Assembly: GCA_965247175.1 (NCBI GenBank)
Contig: OZ252006.1
Span: 1,674,001-1,738,000 of the forward strand
Direction: 5' to 3'
Source of the DNA: JANQMX01 sp965247175
GTDB taxonomy: Bacteria; Pseudomonadota; Alphaproteobacteria; Kiloniellales; DSM-21159
DNA: 64,000 nt
Shown here: one piece after another, positions 43,558 through 50,726 of the stretch
Layout: every line of letters begins with the position of its first letter
Position numbering within the stretch: position 1 is the stretch's first letter
Notes under the pieces: generated by a model
What the model was told of the DNA's origin: nothing
Databases searched by the model: none
What the model saw: only the letters and a program-made list of their open reading frames with translations
Made by a program: the position numbers and the translations under genes

Positions 43558-44256
43558 ATGGAAGTCCAGTCCCCGCGACGCAAACACACCGAGGTGCTGA
43601 CCTCGCAGCTCGATGTTGCCGGCAAGCGCCTTGCCGATGTGGGCTGCGGCAGCGGCAGCTTAAGCCATGTCTTGGCCCGAAAGGGCGCAGAGGTGATCGG
43701 GCTGGACATCTCGGAGAGCGCGCTGCGCCAGGCTCGAATCGGCGCATCCGAGGACGGCACCGACTTCATCGCCGCCTTGGGCCAAGCCCTGCCGCTACCC
43801 GATCAATCCTTCGATATTGTGATTTATTTCAATGCTCTACATCACATTCCTATGACAGAGATGGAACGGGCGCTGCATGAGGTGGGACGTGTCCTGCGCC
43901 CCCGCGGCAAGCTCTACATCGCTGAGCCCTTGGCCGAGGGACCGCACTTCGAGCTGGTGCGGCCGGTCGACGACGAGACCGAGGTGCGCGGCGCAGCCTA
44001 CGAGGCGCTCAAAGGCTTGCGGAGCTGGGCGGGATGGTCGGAGCTCTCGGAAACCCTCTACACCGCGTCGGTCGCCTACGAGTCCTTCGCGGCCTTCTGT
44101 GACCGCCGAATAGCCGTCTACGAAGGCCGGCGGGGAAAGATCGAGTCGCTGCGCAGCGCGCTCTCTGAGCGCTTCGCGGCGACAGGACGGCAGGGAGACA
44201 AGGGCTGGCTGTTCGACCAGCCGATGCGGGTAAATCTATTCGATAGAACTGCTTAG
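43558..44256 (+). CDS. class I SAM-dependent methyltransferase
   Basis: The 232-residue protein has the SAM-binding motif I LADVGCGSGSLSHVLA (about 25-40), motif II GLDISESALRQAR and motif IV FDIVIYFNALHHIP. It is a Methyltransf_11-type enzyme. The N-terminal residues and the C-terminal helices give no hint of the substrate. It is divergent from the dehydrogenase gene and converges on the class V aminotransferase gene 23 bases away. Confidence 0.85.
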   Translation: MEVQSPRRKHTEVLTSQLDVAGKRLADVGCGSGSLSHVLARKGAEVIGLDISESALRQARIGASEDGTDFIAALGQALPLPDQSFDIVIYFNALHHIPMTEMERALHEVGRVLRPRGKLYIAEPLAEGPHFELVRPVDDETEVRGAAYEALKGLRSWAGWSELSETLYTASVAYESFAAFCDRRIAVYEGRRGKIESLRSALSERFAATGRQGDKGWLFDQPMRVNLFDRTA

Positions 44257-44279
44257 CAGCGTTTCTTGCGTGGGCTTAG

Positions 44280-45452
44280 TCAGAGCGCGCGCAAGGCGCG
44301 GCAGACGCGCTCGATCTCTTCGTCCGTATTGAAGTAGTGCACCGAGGCCCGCACCAGGTTGGGCAGCTCTCGCGCCGTGGCATCAAGAAGAGTTGAGTTG
44401 GGGTCGCTGACCGAGGTGTTGATGCCCTCAGCCCGCAGAGCTGTCGAAATCGTCGCAGCATCCAGGCTCCGATGGGAGAAGGTGCATATGCCGCATTTGC
44501 GTGTGCCGATGTCCTGCACGGTAATGCCTGGCAGCTCTGCTAGGGCGGCGCGCAGGTCGGCGGCGAGTGCGACGACGCGACGTTCGATCTCCGGCATGCC
44601 CCAGGCCAAGGCGTAGTCGACGGCGGTGCCGAGGCCGAGCACGGCTGCGTAATTGAACTCCCAGTTCTCGAAGCGCCGCGCGTCGGGCCGCATCTCGTAG
44701 CGCTCAGGCGTCACCCAATGGGCCGAGTGGAGGTCGAGCACCGGCGGCTCGATCTCCGCCAGGCGCTCCTTCTTCACGTAGAGAAAGCCGCTGCCGCGCG
44801 GCCCGCGTAGGTACTTGCGGCCGGTGGCCGACAGAAAGTCGCAGCCGATGGCCTGAACGTCCAAGTCGAGCTGGCCGGCGGACTGGCAGGCATCGAGCAG
44901 AAACAGAATGTTGTGCGCCTTGGCGATGCGGCCAATCTCCTCCGCCGGATTCACTAAGCCGCCGTTGGTCGGCACATGGGTCACGGTGATCAGGCGGACG
45001 CGGTCATCGATCATGCGCTCCAGCGCCGCGACATCGAGATCGCCCGCGGCGGTACTTGGCACGCGCTCGACCCGGACGCCTTGCTGTCGCGCGAGCTTTA
45101 GATAGGAGATGTAGTTGCTGGCGTACTCCGCCTCGGCGGTCAGGATGCGGTCGCCTTCCTGCCATGGCAGGCTGAGAAAGGCGGCGTGCCAGGCAACCGT
45201 GGCGTTCTCCAGCAGGGCAATCTCCTCGGCCTGGCAGTTCAGAAGACGCGCGATGCTGCCATAGACGCCGTCGATGGCATCCACGACTTCAGCTTTGGAT
45301 TCGTAGCCGCCAATGGTGGCCTCACGCTGAAGGTGCGTGAGCTGCGCATCCAACACAGCCTGGGGCATCAAGGAAGCACCGGCATTGTTGAAATGCAGCA
45401 CATGGCTGCAGCCTGGCGTTTCCGCGCGCGCCCGCGCGACGTCGATGGGCAT
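44280..45452 (-). CDS. class V aminotransferase / selenocysteine lyase-like protein
   Basis: The 390-residue fold-type I PLP enzyme has LHFNNAGASLMPQAVL, HVPTNGGLVNP, DACQSAGQLDLDVQAIGCDFLSATGRKYLRGPRGSGFLYV, with the PLP lysine in GRKYLRGPRG (near residue 218). It resembles the cysteine desulfurase/selenocysteine lyase group. The catalytic loop cysteine expected in a desulfurase is not evident, so another lyase or epimerase activity is possible. I chose the ATG at 45452, preceded by AGGGGAGGG; the frame's first 63 residues upstream are unlikely. Confidence 0.82.
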   Translation of the reverse strand: MPIDVARARAETPGCSHVLHFNNAGASLMPQAVLDAQLTHLQREATIGGYESKAEVVDAIDGVYGSIARLLNCQAEEIALLENATVAWHAAFLSLPWQEGDRILTAEAEYASNYISYLKLARQQGVRVERVPSTAAGDLDVAALERMIDDRVRLITVTHVPTNGGLVNPAEEIGRIAKAHNILFLLDACQSAGQLDLDVQAIGCDFLSATGRKYLRGPRGSGFLYVKKERLAEIEPPVLDLHSAHWVTPERYEMRPDARRFENWEFNYAAVLGLGTAVDYALAWGMPEIERRVVALAADLRAALAELPGITVQDIGTRKCGICTFSHRSLDAATISTALRAEGINTSVSDPNSTLLDATARELPNLVRASVHYFNTDEEIERVCRALRAL

Positions 45453-45540
45453 GGCGCCCTCCCCTCTTTTCTTATGTGGGCCGAGCACTACACTCCGAGA
45501 GCTGCCGGCCTCAAGCCGCGGATGACAGGGAGACAGGACT

Positions 45541-45918
45541 TTGGCGAGCGTAGAGCTTTTTGACTGGGTTGAACGTGGCGATGTGACGCAGCTCAAGGCA
45601 GCACTCGACAAGGACAGCGACGCCGCCAATGCCCGCGACACCTATGGAGTCAGCTTGATTTATCTTGCCGCCGCCAAGGGTGACCTGGCCTTGGTGAAGC
45701 TGTTGATCGAGCGCGGCGCCGACGTCAACAAGACGAGCGATGCCGGCAACGCACCGATCATGGTCGCGGCCGCCAACGGCCATGTCGAGACCATCAAGCT
45801 GCTGCTGGAACACGGCGCGGCCACCGATGGCAAGAACCGCTGGGGCCTGAGCGCGGCGGATTGGGCCAAGTGGGCCGAATCGCCGGCCGAAGTGCTGGAC
45901 ACACTCGACGCGCGATAA
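45541..45918 (+). CDS. ankyrin-repeat protein
   Basis: The 125-residue protein consists of about three ankyrin repeats: a degenerate first unit with DVTQLKAALDKDSDAANARD, then VSLIYLAAAKGDLALVKLLIERGADVNKTS and NAPIMVAAANGHVETIKLLLEHGAATDGKN, then a capping unit. It probably binds a partner protein in the cytoplasm. The TTG start is preceded by AGGGAGACAGG. It converges on the transglycosylase gene, nine bases away. Confidence 0.85.
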   Translation: MASVELFDWVERGDVTQLKAALDKDSDAANARDTYGVSLIYLAAAKGDLALVKLLIERGADVNKTSDAGNAPIMVAAANGHVETIKLLLEHGAATDGKNRWGLSAADWAKWAESPAEVLDTLDAR

Positions 45919-45926
45919 GTCTTCCC

Positions 45927-46559
45927 CTAGCCCCCAGGCGTGCCCTCACCCTCGCCAGCTGGCAGCGCGGCTTGGCTTCTCGCGTTAAGACGCGCCTGCC
46001 GCGCCGCACGTTTCTCCTCCTGCCAACGGTCCAGGACCTTGTCGCGATAGGCCCGCATGCGTGGCGGGGTCGAGGAATGATAGCGTCCGACCGCTTCCGG
46101 CCAGGTGCGCGTCTCGTTTCTCAGGTCCTGCAAGAAGGTCGCCGCATAGGCCACATTGTAAGCAGGGTCGAAAGCCTGCTCCAGGTTCTCGAAGGCGTCG
46201 GGATGCCAGTAGAGGTTCACCTGCATGCAGCCGACGTCGATATTGCGGACGCCGCGCGCTTGAAGGCGCCGCACCTCCGCGATGGCGGCGCGCCGATTGG
46301 GCAAATAGCGTCCCTGCCCTTCGGCCATGACCGTCCAAGGCCAGGCAAAAAGTTCCTTGCGTTCCCGGTTCCAGCGCCCTGACTCGACCTTTGAGATTGC
46401 CTGCATCAGCTGCGCAGGCAAGCGCAGGATGCGCTCTGCCTCCGCCACGTGTGCGGCACACAGATTCCAGGGGTTCCGCGGGCTCGCCGCCGCGGCCTCA
46501 GCGGTCGCGAGGGTGGCGACGCTGCAAAGGAGAATGCGCAGAGCAAGGCGGAGGAGCAT
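45927..46559 (-). CDS. lytic transglycosylase (SLT-domain) protein
   Basis: The 210-residue protein has a signal peptide (LLRLALRILLCSVATLATAEAAAA) and an SLT-type lysozyme-like domain from about residue 35, with the catalytic Glu in AISKVESGRW, GCMQVNLYWHPDAF and PAYNVAYAATFL. It cuts glycan strands of peptidoglycan in the periplasm. I chose the ATG at 46559 because the signal peptide begins there and GGAG-type sequence is nearby; the open frame continues 43 codons upstream without family similarity. The basic C-terminal tail (QEEKRAARQARLNAR) is unremarkable. Confidence 0.85.
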   Translation of the reverse strand: MLLRLALRILLCSVATLATAEAAAASPRNPWNLCAAHVAEAERILRLPAQLMQAISKVESGRWNRERKELFAWPWTVMAEGQGRYLPNRRAAIAEVRRLQARGVRNIDVGCMQVNLYWHPDAFENLEQAFDPAYNVAYAATFLQDLRNETRTWPEAVGRYHSSTPPRMRAYRDKVLDRWQEEKRAARQARLNARSQAALPAGEGEGTPGG

Positions 46560-46770
46560 GACGGACAGGACCTGTCGAGATTGACTTGTCCCAGAAGAAG
46601 CAAGAAGCGAGCCAAACGGTTCAAGGTGATCTAGCAACCATGTTGCAATGCACGCGAACTGAGTTGAGCGCATAGCAAAACGCGCCACGCTCTGCCGAAG
46701 TCATCCATCTATTTCATGGGGTTAGAATTAAAGATTGCCTTGAATCGGCTTTGCGCCCATATTTTGCAGT

Positions 46771-46866
46771 GCGGCATGACGGGGTGCATCGCATTCCTTA
46801 TGCCGTACGTCTCTAAGGGCGTTTCCTCCCTAAACTTGGGCCGCGTTCTTACGCGGCCCTTTTTTT
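46771..46866 (+). ncRNA. candidate small RNA of the MmgR (alpha-r8) type
   Basis: The stretch ends in a strong terminator (stem GGGCCGCG/CGCGGCCC, 46838-46859, then seven T residues). Seven bases before the stem is TTTCCTCCCT (46822-46831), the decanucleotide that I recall as the conserved single-stranded motif of the MmgR/alpha-r8 RNA family. A 5' hairpin GCGGCAT/ATGCCGT precedes it. The order hairpin, UUUCCUCCCU, terminator and the roughly 95-nt size fit that family. The transcription start is estimated; a TATTTT at 46760-46765 could be the -10 box. A covariance search would decide. Confidence 0.55.
46838..46866 (+). terminator. Rho-independent terminator of the candidate small RNA
   Basis: An 8-bp GC-rich stem (GGGCCGCG with CGCGGCCC, loop TTCTTA) is followed by seven T residues and CCC. 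It is oriented on the plus strand although both flanking protein genes are on the minus strand, which is why a separate plus-strand RNA is inferred. Confidence 0.85.
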
Positions 46867-46923
46867 CCCTGCGGCAGCAGGATGCGCCGCGCCAAGGCCT
46901 GCCACCCAGCGCGGTCTTGAGCG

Positions 46924-47811
46924 TCAGTTGGTCTGGCTCAAAGCTGCGTCTTCGAGAGCGCCAAGCTCGGTAATCAAGGCGCTGAGACGCTCGGACAGCA
47001 CATCTAGGCCCGGCAGCCGCGTCATATGGCGTTCGTCCATATAGAGAGCCCGGTTGATCTCAATCTGGATGGCGTGCAGCCCCTCCTCCGGCCGGCCGTA
47101 GTGGCTGGTCACGAAGCCGCCCGAATAGGGCGTGTTGCGGCGCACGCTGTAGCCCAGATCGCGCAGGCATTGCACGACGGTCTGCATGACCGCGGCGGCA
47201 CAGGCCATGCCATGACAGTCGCCGATGACGAAATCGACGGGGCGTCCGTTGATCTCGCTGCCCTCCAATCCCGTCGAGGGCATGGAGTGACAGTCCATCA
47301 AGATGCAATAGCCGAAGCGTTGCCGAGTTTCCTCGGTCAAAGCCCGCAAGGCCCGGTGGTAGGGCCAGTAGCAAGTGCGAATGCGGGAGAGTGCCTCGGC
47401 GAAGCTCAGCTTGCGATGGTAGATATCGGCGCCGTTGGCGACCACACGAGCGATGGTCCCGAGCCCGGCCGCCACCCGCGGGGAGGACACGTTGATGTAG
47501 TCCGGCAGCTTGTCGGCGAACATAGCCGGGTCGAGCTCGAAAGGCTCCCGGTTGACGTCCACATAGGCCCGAGGAAACAGGGCGCGCAGCAGGGGCGCGC
47601 CCAGCTCTGGCGCGGTCCGAAAGATTTCGTCGACATAGCTGTCTTCCGAGCGCCGCAGCATCATCGGATCCAGCCGCGAATTCTCGACAAACTCCCGCGG
47701 GTACCGGTTGCCGCTGTGCGGCGAAGCCAGCACGACAGGCATCGACTGTTGGGAAGGCCGCTGAACCTCGTGGGTCGGTCCCGCGGCGAGATCGGTCAGA
47801 CTTGCGTCCAT
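46924..47811 (-). CDS. hutG: N-formylglutamate amidohydrolase family protein
   Basis: The 295-residue protein has the family's ASPHSGNRYPREF block near residue 29, RAYVDVNREPFELD near 82, ILMDCHSMPS near 170 and IEINRALYM near 245, with His/Glu zinc ligands. Such enzymes release formate from N-formylglutamate at the end of one histidine pathway; no hut genes are nearby. In alphaproteobacteria this gene often sits beside cpdR, as here (divergent, 143 bases), so a role unrelated to histidine use is possible. Confidence 0.82.
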   Translation of the reverse strand: MDASLTDLAAGPTHEVQRPSQQSMPVVLASPHSGNRYPREFVENSRLDPMMLRRSEDSYVDEIFRTAPELGAPLLRALFPRAYVDVNREPFELDPAMFADKLPDYINVSSPRVAAGLGTIARVVANGADIYHRKLSFAEALSRIRTCYWPYHRALRALTEETRQRFGYCILMDCHSMPSTGLEGSEINGRPVDFVIGDCHGMACAAAVMQTVVQCLRDLGYSVRRNTPYSGGFVTSHYGRPEEGLHAIQIEINRALYMDERHMTRLPGLDVLSERLSALITELGALEDAALSQTN

Positions 47812-47954
47812 GCAGACAAAACTGATGCAAAATACTTTGTGAGTTTCGTTAACCGGTCATACAAGGTCAATGCTCTAGATAGGCCTTTCGGATGCCCGGG
47901 GGCAGGACTCCGGAGTGTCCGACGAGCAACAATTTTGTGAGGTCGCACGGGACC

Positions 47955-48314
47955 ATGGCGAATATCCTGCTGGCGGAAGACGACGAATCTCTGCGCCATT
48001 TCCTGGCCAACGCGCTGCGCCGGGCCGGGCATATGGTGACCGACGTGGGCGACGGCCTGAAGGCGCTGTCAACGCTGCAGGAGTTCTCCGTCGACCTGCT
48101 GCTGGCCGACGTGGTGATGCCTGGCCTTGATGGCGTCGAACTGGCGCGCCGCGCTTCGGAGACCCAGCCGGGCATCCGGGTGATGTTCATTACCGGCTTC
48201 GCCGCGGTCGCCCTCAAGGCCCGGGAACGGCACCACGCCGGCGCCAAGGTCCTCTCCAAGCCCTTCCATCTCAAGGACCTAGTTGACGAAGTCGACGCCA
48301 TGCTGGCCGCCTGA
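47955..48314 (+). CDS. cpdR: CpdR-type single-domain response regulator
   Basis: The 119-residue protein is only a receiver domain, with the acidic residues AEDDES, phosphorylated Asp52 in LLADVVMPG, Thr/phenylalanine region FITGFAAVAL and the lysine in VLSKPFHLKDL. This matches CpdR, the receiver that, when unphosphorylated, directs ClpXP to cell-cycle proteins such as CtrA and PdeA in Caulobacter. The ATG at 47955 was chosen because the domain begins there. It is followed by tRNA-Val. Confidence 0.9.
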   Translation: MANILLAEDDESLRHFLANALRRAGHMVTDVGDGLKALSTLQEFSVDLLLADVVMPGLDGVELARRASETQPGIRVMFITGFAAVALKARERHHAGAKVLSKPFHLKDLVDEVDAMLAA

Positions 48315-48358
48315 GGCCGGCTGCTTTTGCGGCACTGACCTGCCGATCTGCCAAACCC

Positions 48359-48387
48359 TTGCCAAGCTTGGGCGCCAGTGATAAAGC
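48359..48387 (+). promoter_or_regulatory. candidate promoter of tRNA-Val
   Basis: TTGCCA (48359-48364) is 17 bases from TAAAGC (48382-48387), about 20 bases before the mature 5' end of tRNA-Val. The -10 hexamer is only a partial match. Confidence 0.4.
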
Positions 48388-48406
48388 CCACGCCTCTTAC
48401 GAGATC

Positions 48407-48481
48407 GGGCGCGTAGCTCAGCGGGAGAGCACTACGTTGACATCGTAGGGGTCGCTGGTTCAATCCCAGCCGCGCCCACCA
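48407..48481 (+). tRNA. tRNA-Val (GAC anticodon)
   Basis: The 7-bp acceptor stem GGGCGCG/CGCGCCC, D-loop AGCTCAGCGGGAGAGC, anticodon stem ACTAC/GTAG-type with loop TTGACAT (anticodon GAC) and T-loop GGTTCAATCCC all fold normally. The 3' CCA is encoded (48479-48481). Minus-strand frames through this gene give the classic spurious peptides seen over tRNAs and were discarded. Confidence 0.97.
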
Positions 48482-48700
48482 TCCCAAGCCGATTTCCAAA
48501 CAGCTTCCGGCTTAGCGTCAAAGACGCATCCCTTTGCTCGACAAGCTGCCCATACGGCGGCCGGCCAAGGCCCTCCACGCAAAAGAGATCTTCAAACCGT
48601 CCTGCTACTCGGCAGTTGCGCGCCTGCGCGTTGGCTCGGCGTCGGCGCGCCCAGAGCGCCTGGCCACATGTCTCTGCGACGTGATCCGAACAAATTTCTT

Positions 48701-48739
48701 GCATTCATACTTGAATATCTGCATTCATATGCATACATT
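48701..48739 (+). promoter_or_regulatory. phased repeats over the promoter of the PspA-flotillin operon
   Basis: GCATTCATA occurs at 48701-48709 and 48721-48729, and the related GCATACATT at 48731-48739: starts 20 and 10 bases apart, so all lie on one face of the helix. They overlap a possible promoter, TTGAAT (48711-48716) with 17-base spacing to TACATT (48734-48739). This is a good candidate operator for the regulator encoded 22 bases downstream. Confidence 0.5.
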
Positions 48740-48760
48740 CTCTATCATGGGATGTATCTG

Positions 48761-49276
48761 ATGAGAAAAACCGTACCTTTGAGCGTACGTATCAGCGACG
48801 ACGACGCCACTTACCTGGCGCAGTTCGAAGCCCCCGGAGCAACGACCCCGAGCGAAAAGCTGCGCGCGATCTTGGCGGCAGCGCGAGAGCGCGACGAAGG
48901 CGCCCAAGACTATGCCGGCTGCGCCAATGTCGTCGCCGAGATGCTGCGGCCAGCGATGGGCCACGTCAGGCGGGCGCAGCGTGACGTCGGCATACGTTCG
49001 GAACTCGTAGTGCGGGTTTACGAGCGCATGCCGGAGCTGATGGCGGAGCTGCTTTCTGCCGCGCCTGACGCGGAGAACGGACGGCGGGCGCTCGAGGATC
49101 TGGAGCGACGGATTGCCGACCAGATCTTCGCGATGATGGAAGAAATTCTCGATATGGGGCTTACGTCGCAGAGCCGATGTTACAACCCCAGCCTGATGGA
49201 TGAGAGATTGACGCCAATTCTTGAGATTCTTGCGCTAATCAACCTGCGGGAGCAGAGGAAAGGAGAGCCCGAATGA
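48761..49276 (+). CDS. predicted ribbon-helix-helix regulator of the PspA-flotillin operon
   Basis: The roughly 170-residue protein starts with a strand-like TVPLSVRIS, then two helices (DDDATYLAQFEAP and TPSEKLRAILAAARER), a pattern like ribbon-helix-helix DNA-binding domains, followed by a long helical C-terminus. I do not recognise a named family. ATG 48761 was chosen; ATG 48752 is possible. The stop overlaps the PspA start (ATGA), so it is the first gene of the operon. It may act on the repeats at 48701-48739; this is inferred. Confidence 0.6.
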   Translation: MRKTVPLSVRISDDDATYLAQFEAPGATTPSEKLRAILAAARERDEGAQDYAGCANVVAEMLRPAMGHVRRAQRDVGIRSELVVRVYERMPELMAELLSAAPDAENGRRALEDLERRIADQIFAMMEEILDMGLTSQSRCYNPSLMDERLTPILEILALINLREQRKGEPE

Positions 49277-49959
49277 GAGACGGTTTGGTATCGCGGGTCA
49301 CGCGCCTGGTATCGGGCGGCGTCAACAGCATCGTCGATGCGGTGGAAAACGCCACGCCGGAAACCGTCATGAGCGAGGCCATCCGCGAAGTCGAAAGTGC
49401 CATTGATCAGGTGCGTGACGAGCTCGGCAAGGTTGTGGCCAACAAACACCTTGCGAACAGTAGGCTTATGAGCGCCAATGCCAGGCACGAGGAGCTCATC
49501 GAGAAAATACAGCTTGCAGTCGATGAAGGCCGCGACGACCTGGCGGAAGCCGCAATCGCGCGCCAGATGGATTTGGAGGCCCAGATTCCCGTGCTCGAAA
49601 GTGCGATCAAGGACGCCTCCGCCGAAGAGATGGAGCTGGAGAGCTACATCGCCGCCCTCCAAGGGCGCAAACGGGAGATGGAGGAAGAGCTTCTCGCCTT
49701 TCGCTCCAGCCGCGAGACGAGCGACAGCGGGCCCACAGGCGGCCCGGCGACGCCGATGGACGCCGCAGAACGAACCACGAGCAAGGCGGAAAACGCTTTC
49801 AACCGGGTCATCCAGTCGACCACCGGTCTGCCCGGTATGGCGCCCGGTGACCGCGAAGCCACGGCGAAGCTGGCCGAGCTGGAGCAGCTCTCACGGGACA
49901 ACCGCATCCGGGAACGTCTTGCGGCCTTGAAGATGGCACGTGGCAAAGACGCTGGATGA
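49273..49959 (+). CDS. pspA: PspA/IM30 family protein
   Basis: The 228-residue protein is almost wholly coiled-coil, with an N-terminal amphipathic stretch (RDGLVSRVTRLVSGGVNSIVDAVENATPETVMSEAIREV) and long heptads through about residue 150, as in PspA, which builds membrane-repairing assemblies. Its C-terminal part (about 150-228) is a Ser/Thr/Gly-rich linker plus a short helix. The gene overlaps both neighbours by four bases. Together with YqiJ- and YqiK-like proteins it forms an envelope-protection operon. Confidence 0.85.
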   Translation: MRDGLVSRVTRLVSGGVNSIVDAVENATPETVMSEAIREVESAIDQVRDELGKVVANKHLANSRLMSANARHEELIEKIQLAVDEGRDDLAEAAIARQMDLEAQIPVLESAIKDASAEEMELESYIAALQGRKREMEEELLAFRSSRETSDSGPTGGPATPMDAAERTTSKAENAFNRVIQSTTGLPGMAPGDREATAKLAELEQLSRDNRIRERLAALKMARGKDAG

Positions 49960-50699
49960 TCGAGCATCTGCTAGAACCGCAGACGGCGCCTTTTGCCGTC
50001 GCCCTGGGGGTGATGCTGCTCATCGCTCTGATGGAGGGCGTCGGGATGCTCTTCGGCATCGCCTTGTCCGGGATGGTGGACTCGCTGCTGCCGGACTTCG
50101 ACGTCCCGGACGTGGATGTCGACGTTCCCGACCTGGACGTCGATGCCGATGTTCAGCTTCACGCGCCCAACCTCGATGCACCCTCCGTTCCGGGCGCCGG
50201 GCCCTTCACGCAATTCCTCGGCTGGCTCTGCTTTGGCCGTGTGCCGGCTTTGGTTCTGCTGGTCGCCTTTCTGACGGCCTTTGGACTGTCCGGCCTGATC
50301 ATTCAGAGCGCCGTCAACGCCGTGACGACGTTCTATCTGCCGGCGATCATCGCTGTCATACCGGCCTTTGCCGCGGCGCTGCCGGCCACCCGCTACATCG
50401 GCTTGGGCCTTTCCAAGATCATGCCGAAGGAAGAGAGCGAGGCCGTCTCGAGAGAAGACTTCATCGGCAAGATCGCCGTGGTCACGAAGGGAACGGCGCA
50501 GCGTGGCTTGCCGGCAGAAGCGAAGCTGCAGGATCACTTCGGCCAGACCCACTACGTGCAAGTCGAACCCGACATTGAAGACGAGATCTTCGCGCAGGGC
50601 GCGGAAGTCCTGTTGGTCCGCCAAGCAGGCGGCCGATTTCGCGTTATCGCCAACACCCATGCCGTGCTCTCGCGGAAGGACGCGGCGTCGGACGGATAG
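49956..50699 (+). CDS. yqiJ: YqiJ-like OB-fold membrane protein
   Basis: The 247-residue protein has a first membrane helix (about 12-35), an acidic Asp-Val-rich loop (PDFDVPDVDVDVPDLDVD, about 46-63), two more membrane helices (about 90-112 and 120-140) and a C-terminal OB-fold (about 165-235, with GKIAVVTKGTAQRG and DEIFAQGAEVLLVRQ). This is the arrangement of YqiJ, which pairs with the flotillin YqiK, as here (27 bases apart). The Asp-Val repeat could bind cations or a partner; that is speculative. Confidence 0.82.
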   Translation: MIEHLLEPQTAPFAVALGVMLLIALMEGVGMLFGIALSGMVDSLLPDFDVPDVDVDVPDLDVDADVQLHAPNLDAPSVPGAGPFTQFLGWLCFGRVPALVLLVAFLTAFGLSGLIIQSAVNAVTTFYLPAIIAVIPAFAAALPATRYIGLGLSKIMPKEESEAVSREDFIGKIAVVTKGTAQRGLPAEAKLQDHFGQTHYVQVEPDIEDEIFAQGAEVLLVRQAGGRFRVIANTHAVLSRKDAASDG

Positions 50700-50726
50700 T
50701 TCTGATTTGGGAAAAGGGGACACCAG

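Noticed and set aside
46716..46973. Plus-strand frame of 85 residues over the small RNA candidate
   Set aside because: It runs through a terminator and into the amidohydrolase gene and has no family similarity.
47841..47870. TTAACC between hutG and cpdR as a CtrA site
   Set aside because: Only one half-site is present; the second TTAA at the required spacing is missing.
47867..48704. Minus-strand frames with peptides such as GLNQRPLRCQRSALPLSYAP and GIEPATPT near tRNA-Val
   Set aside because: These are the familiar false peptides produced by translating tRNA genes backwards.
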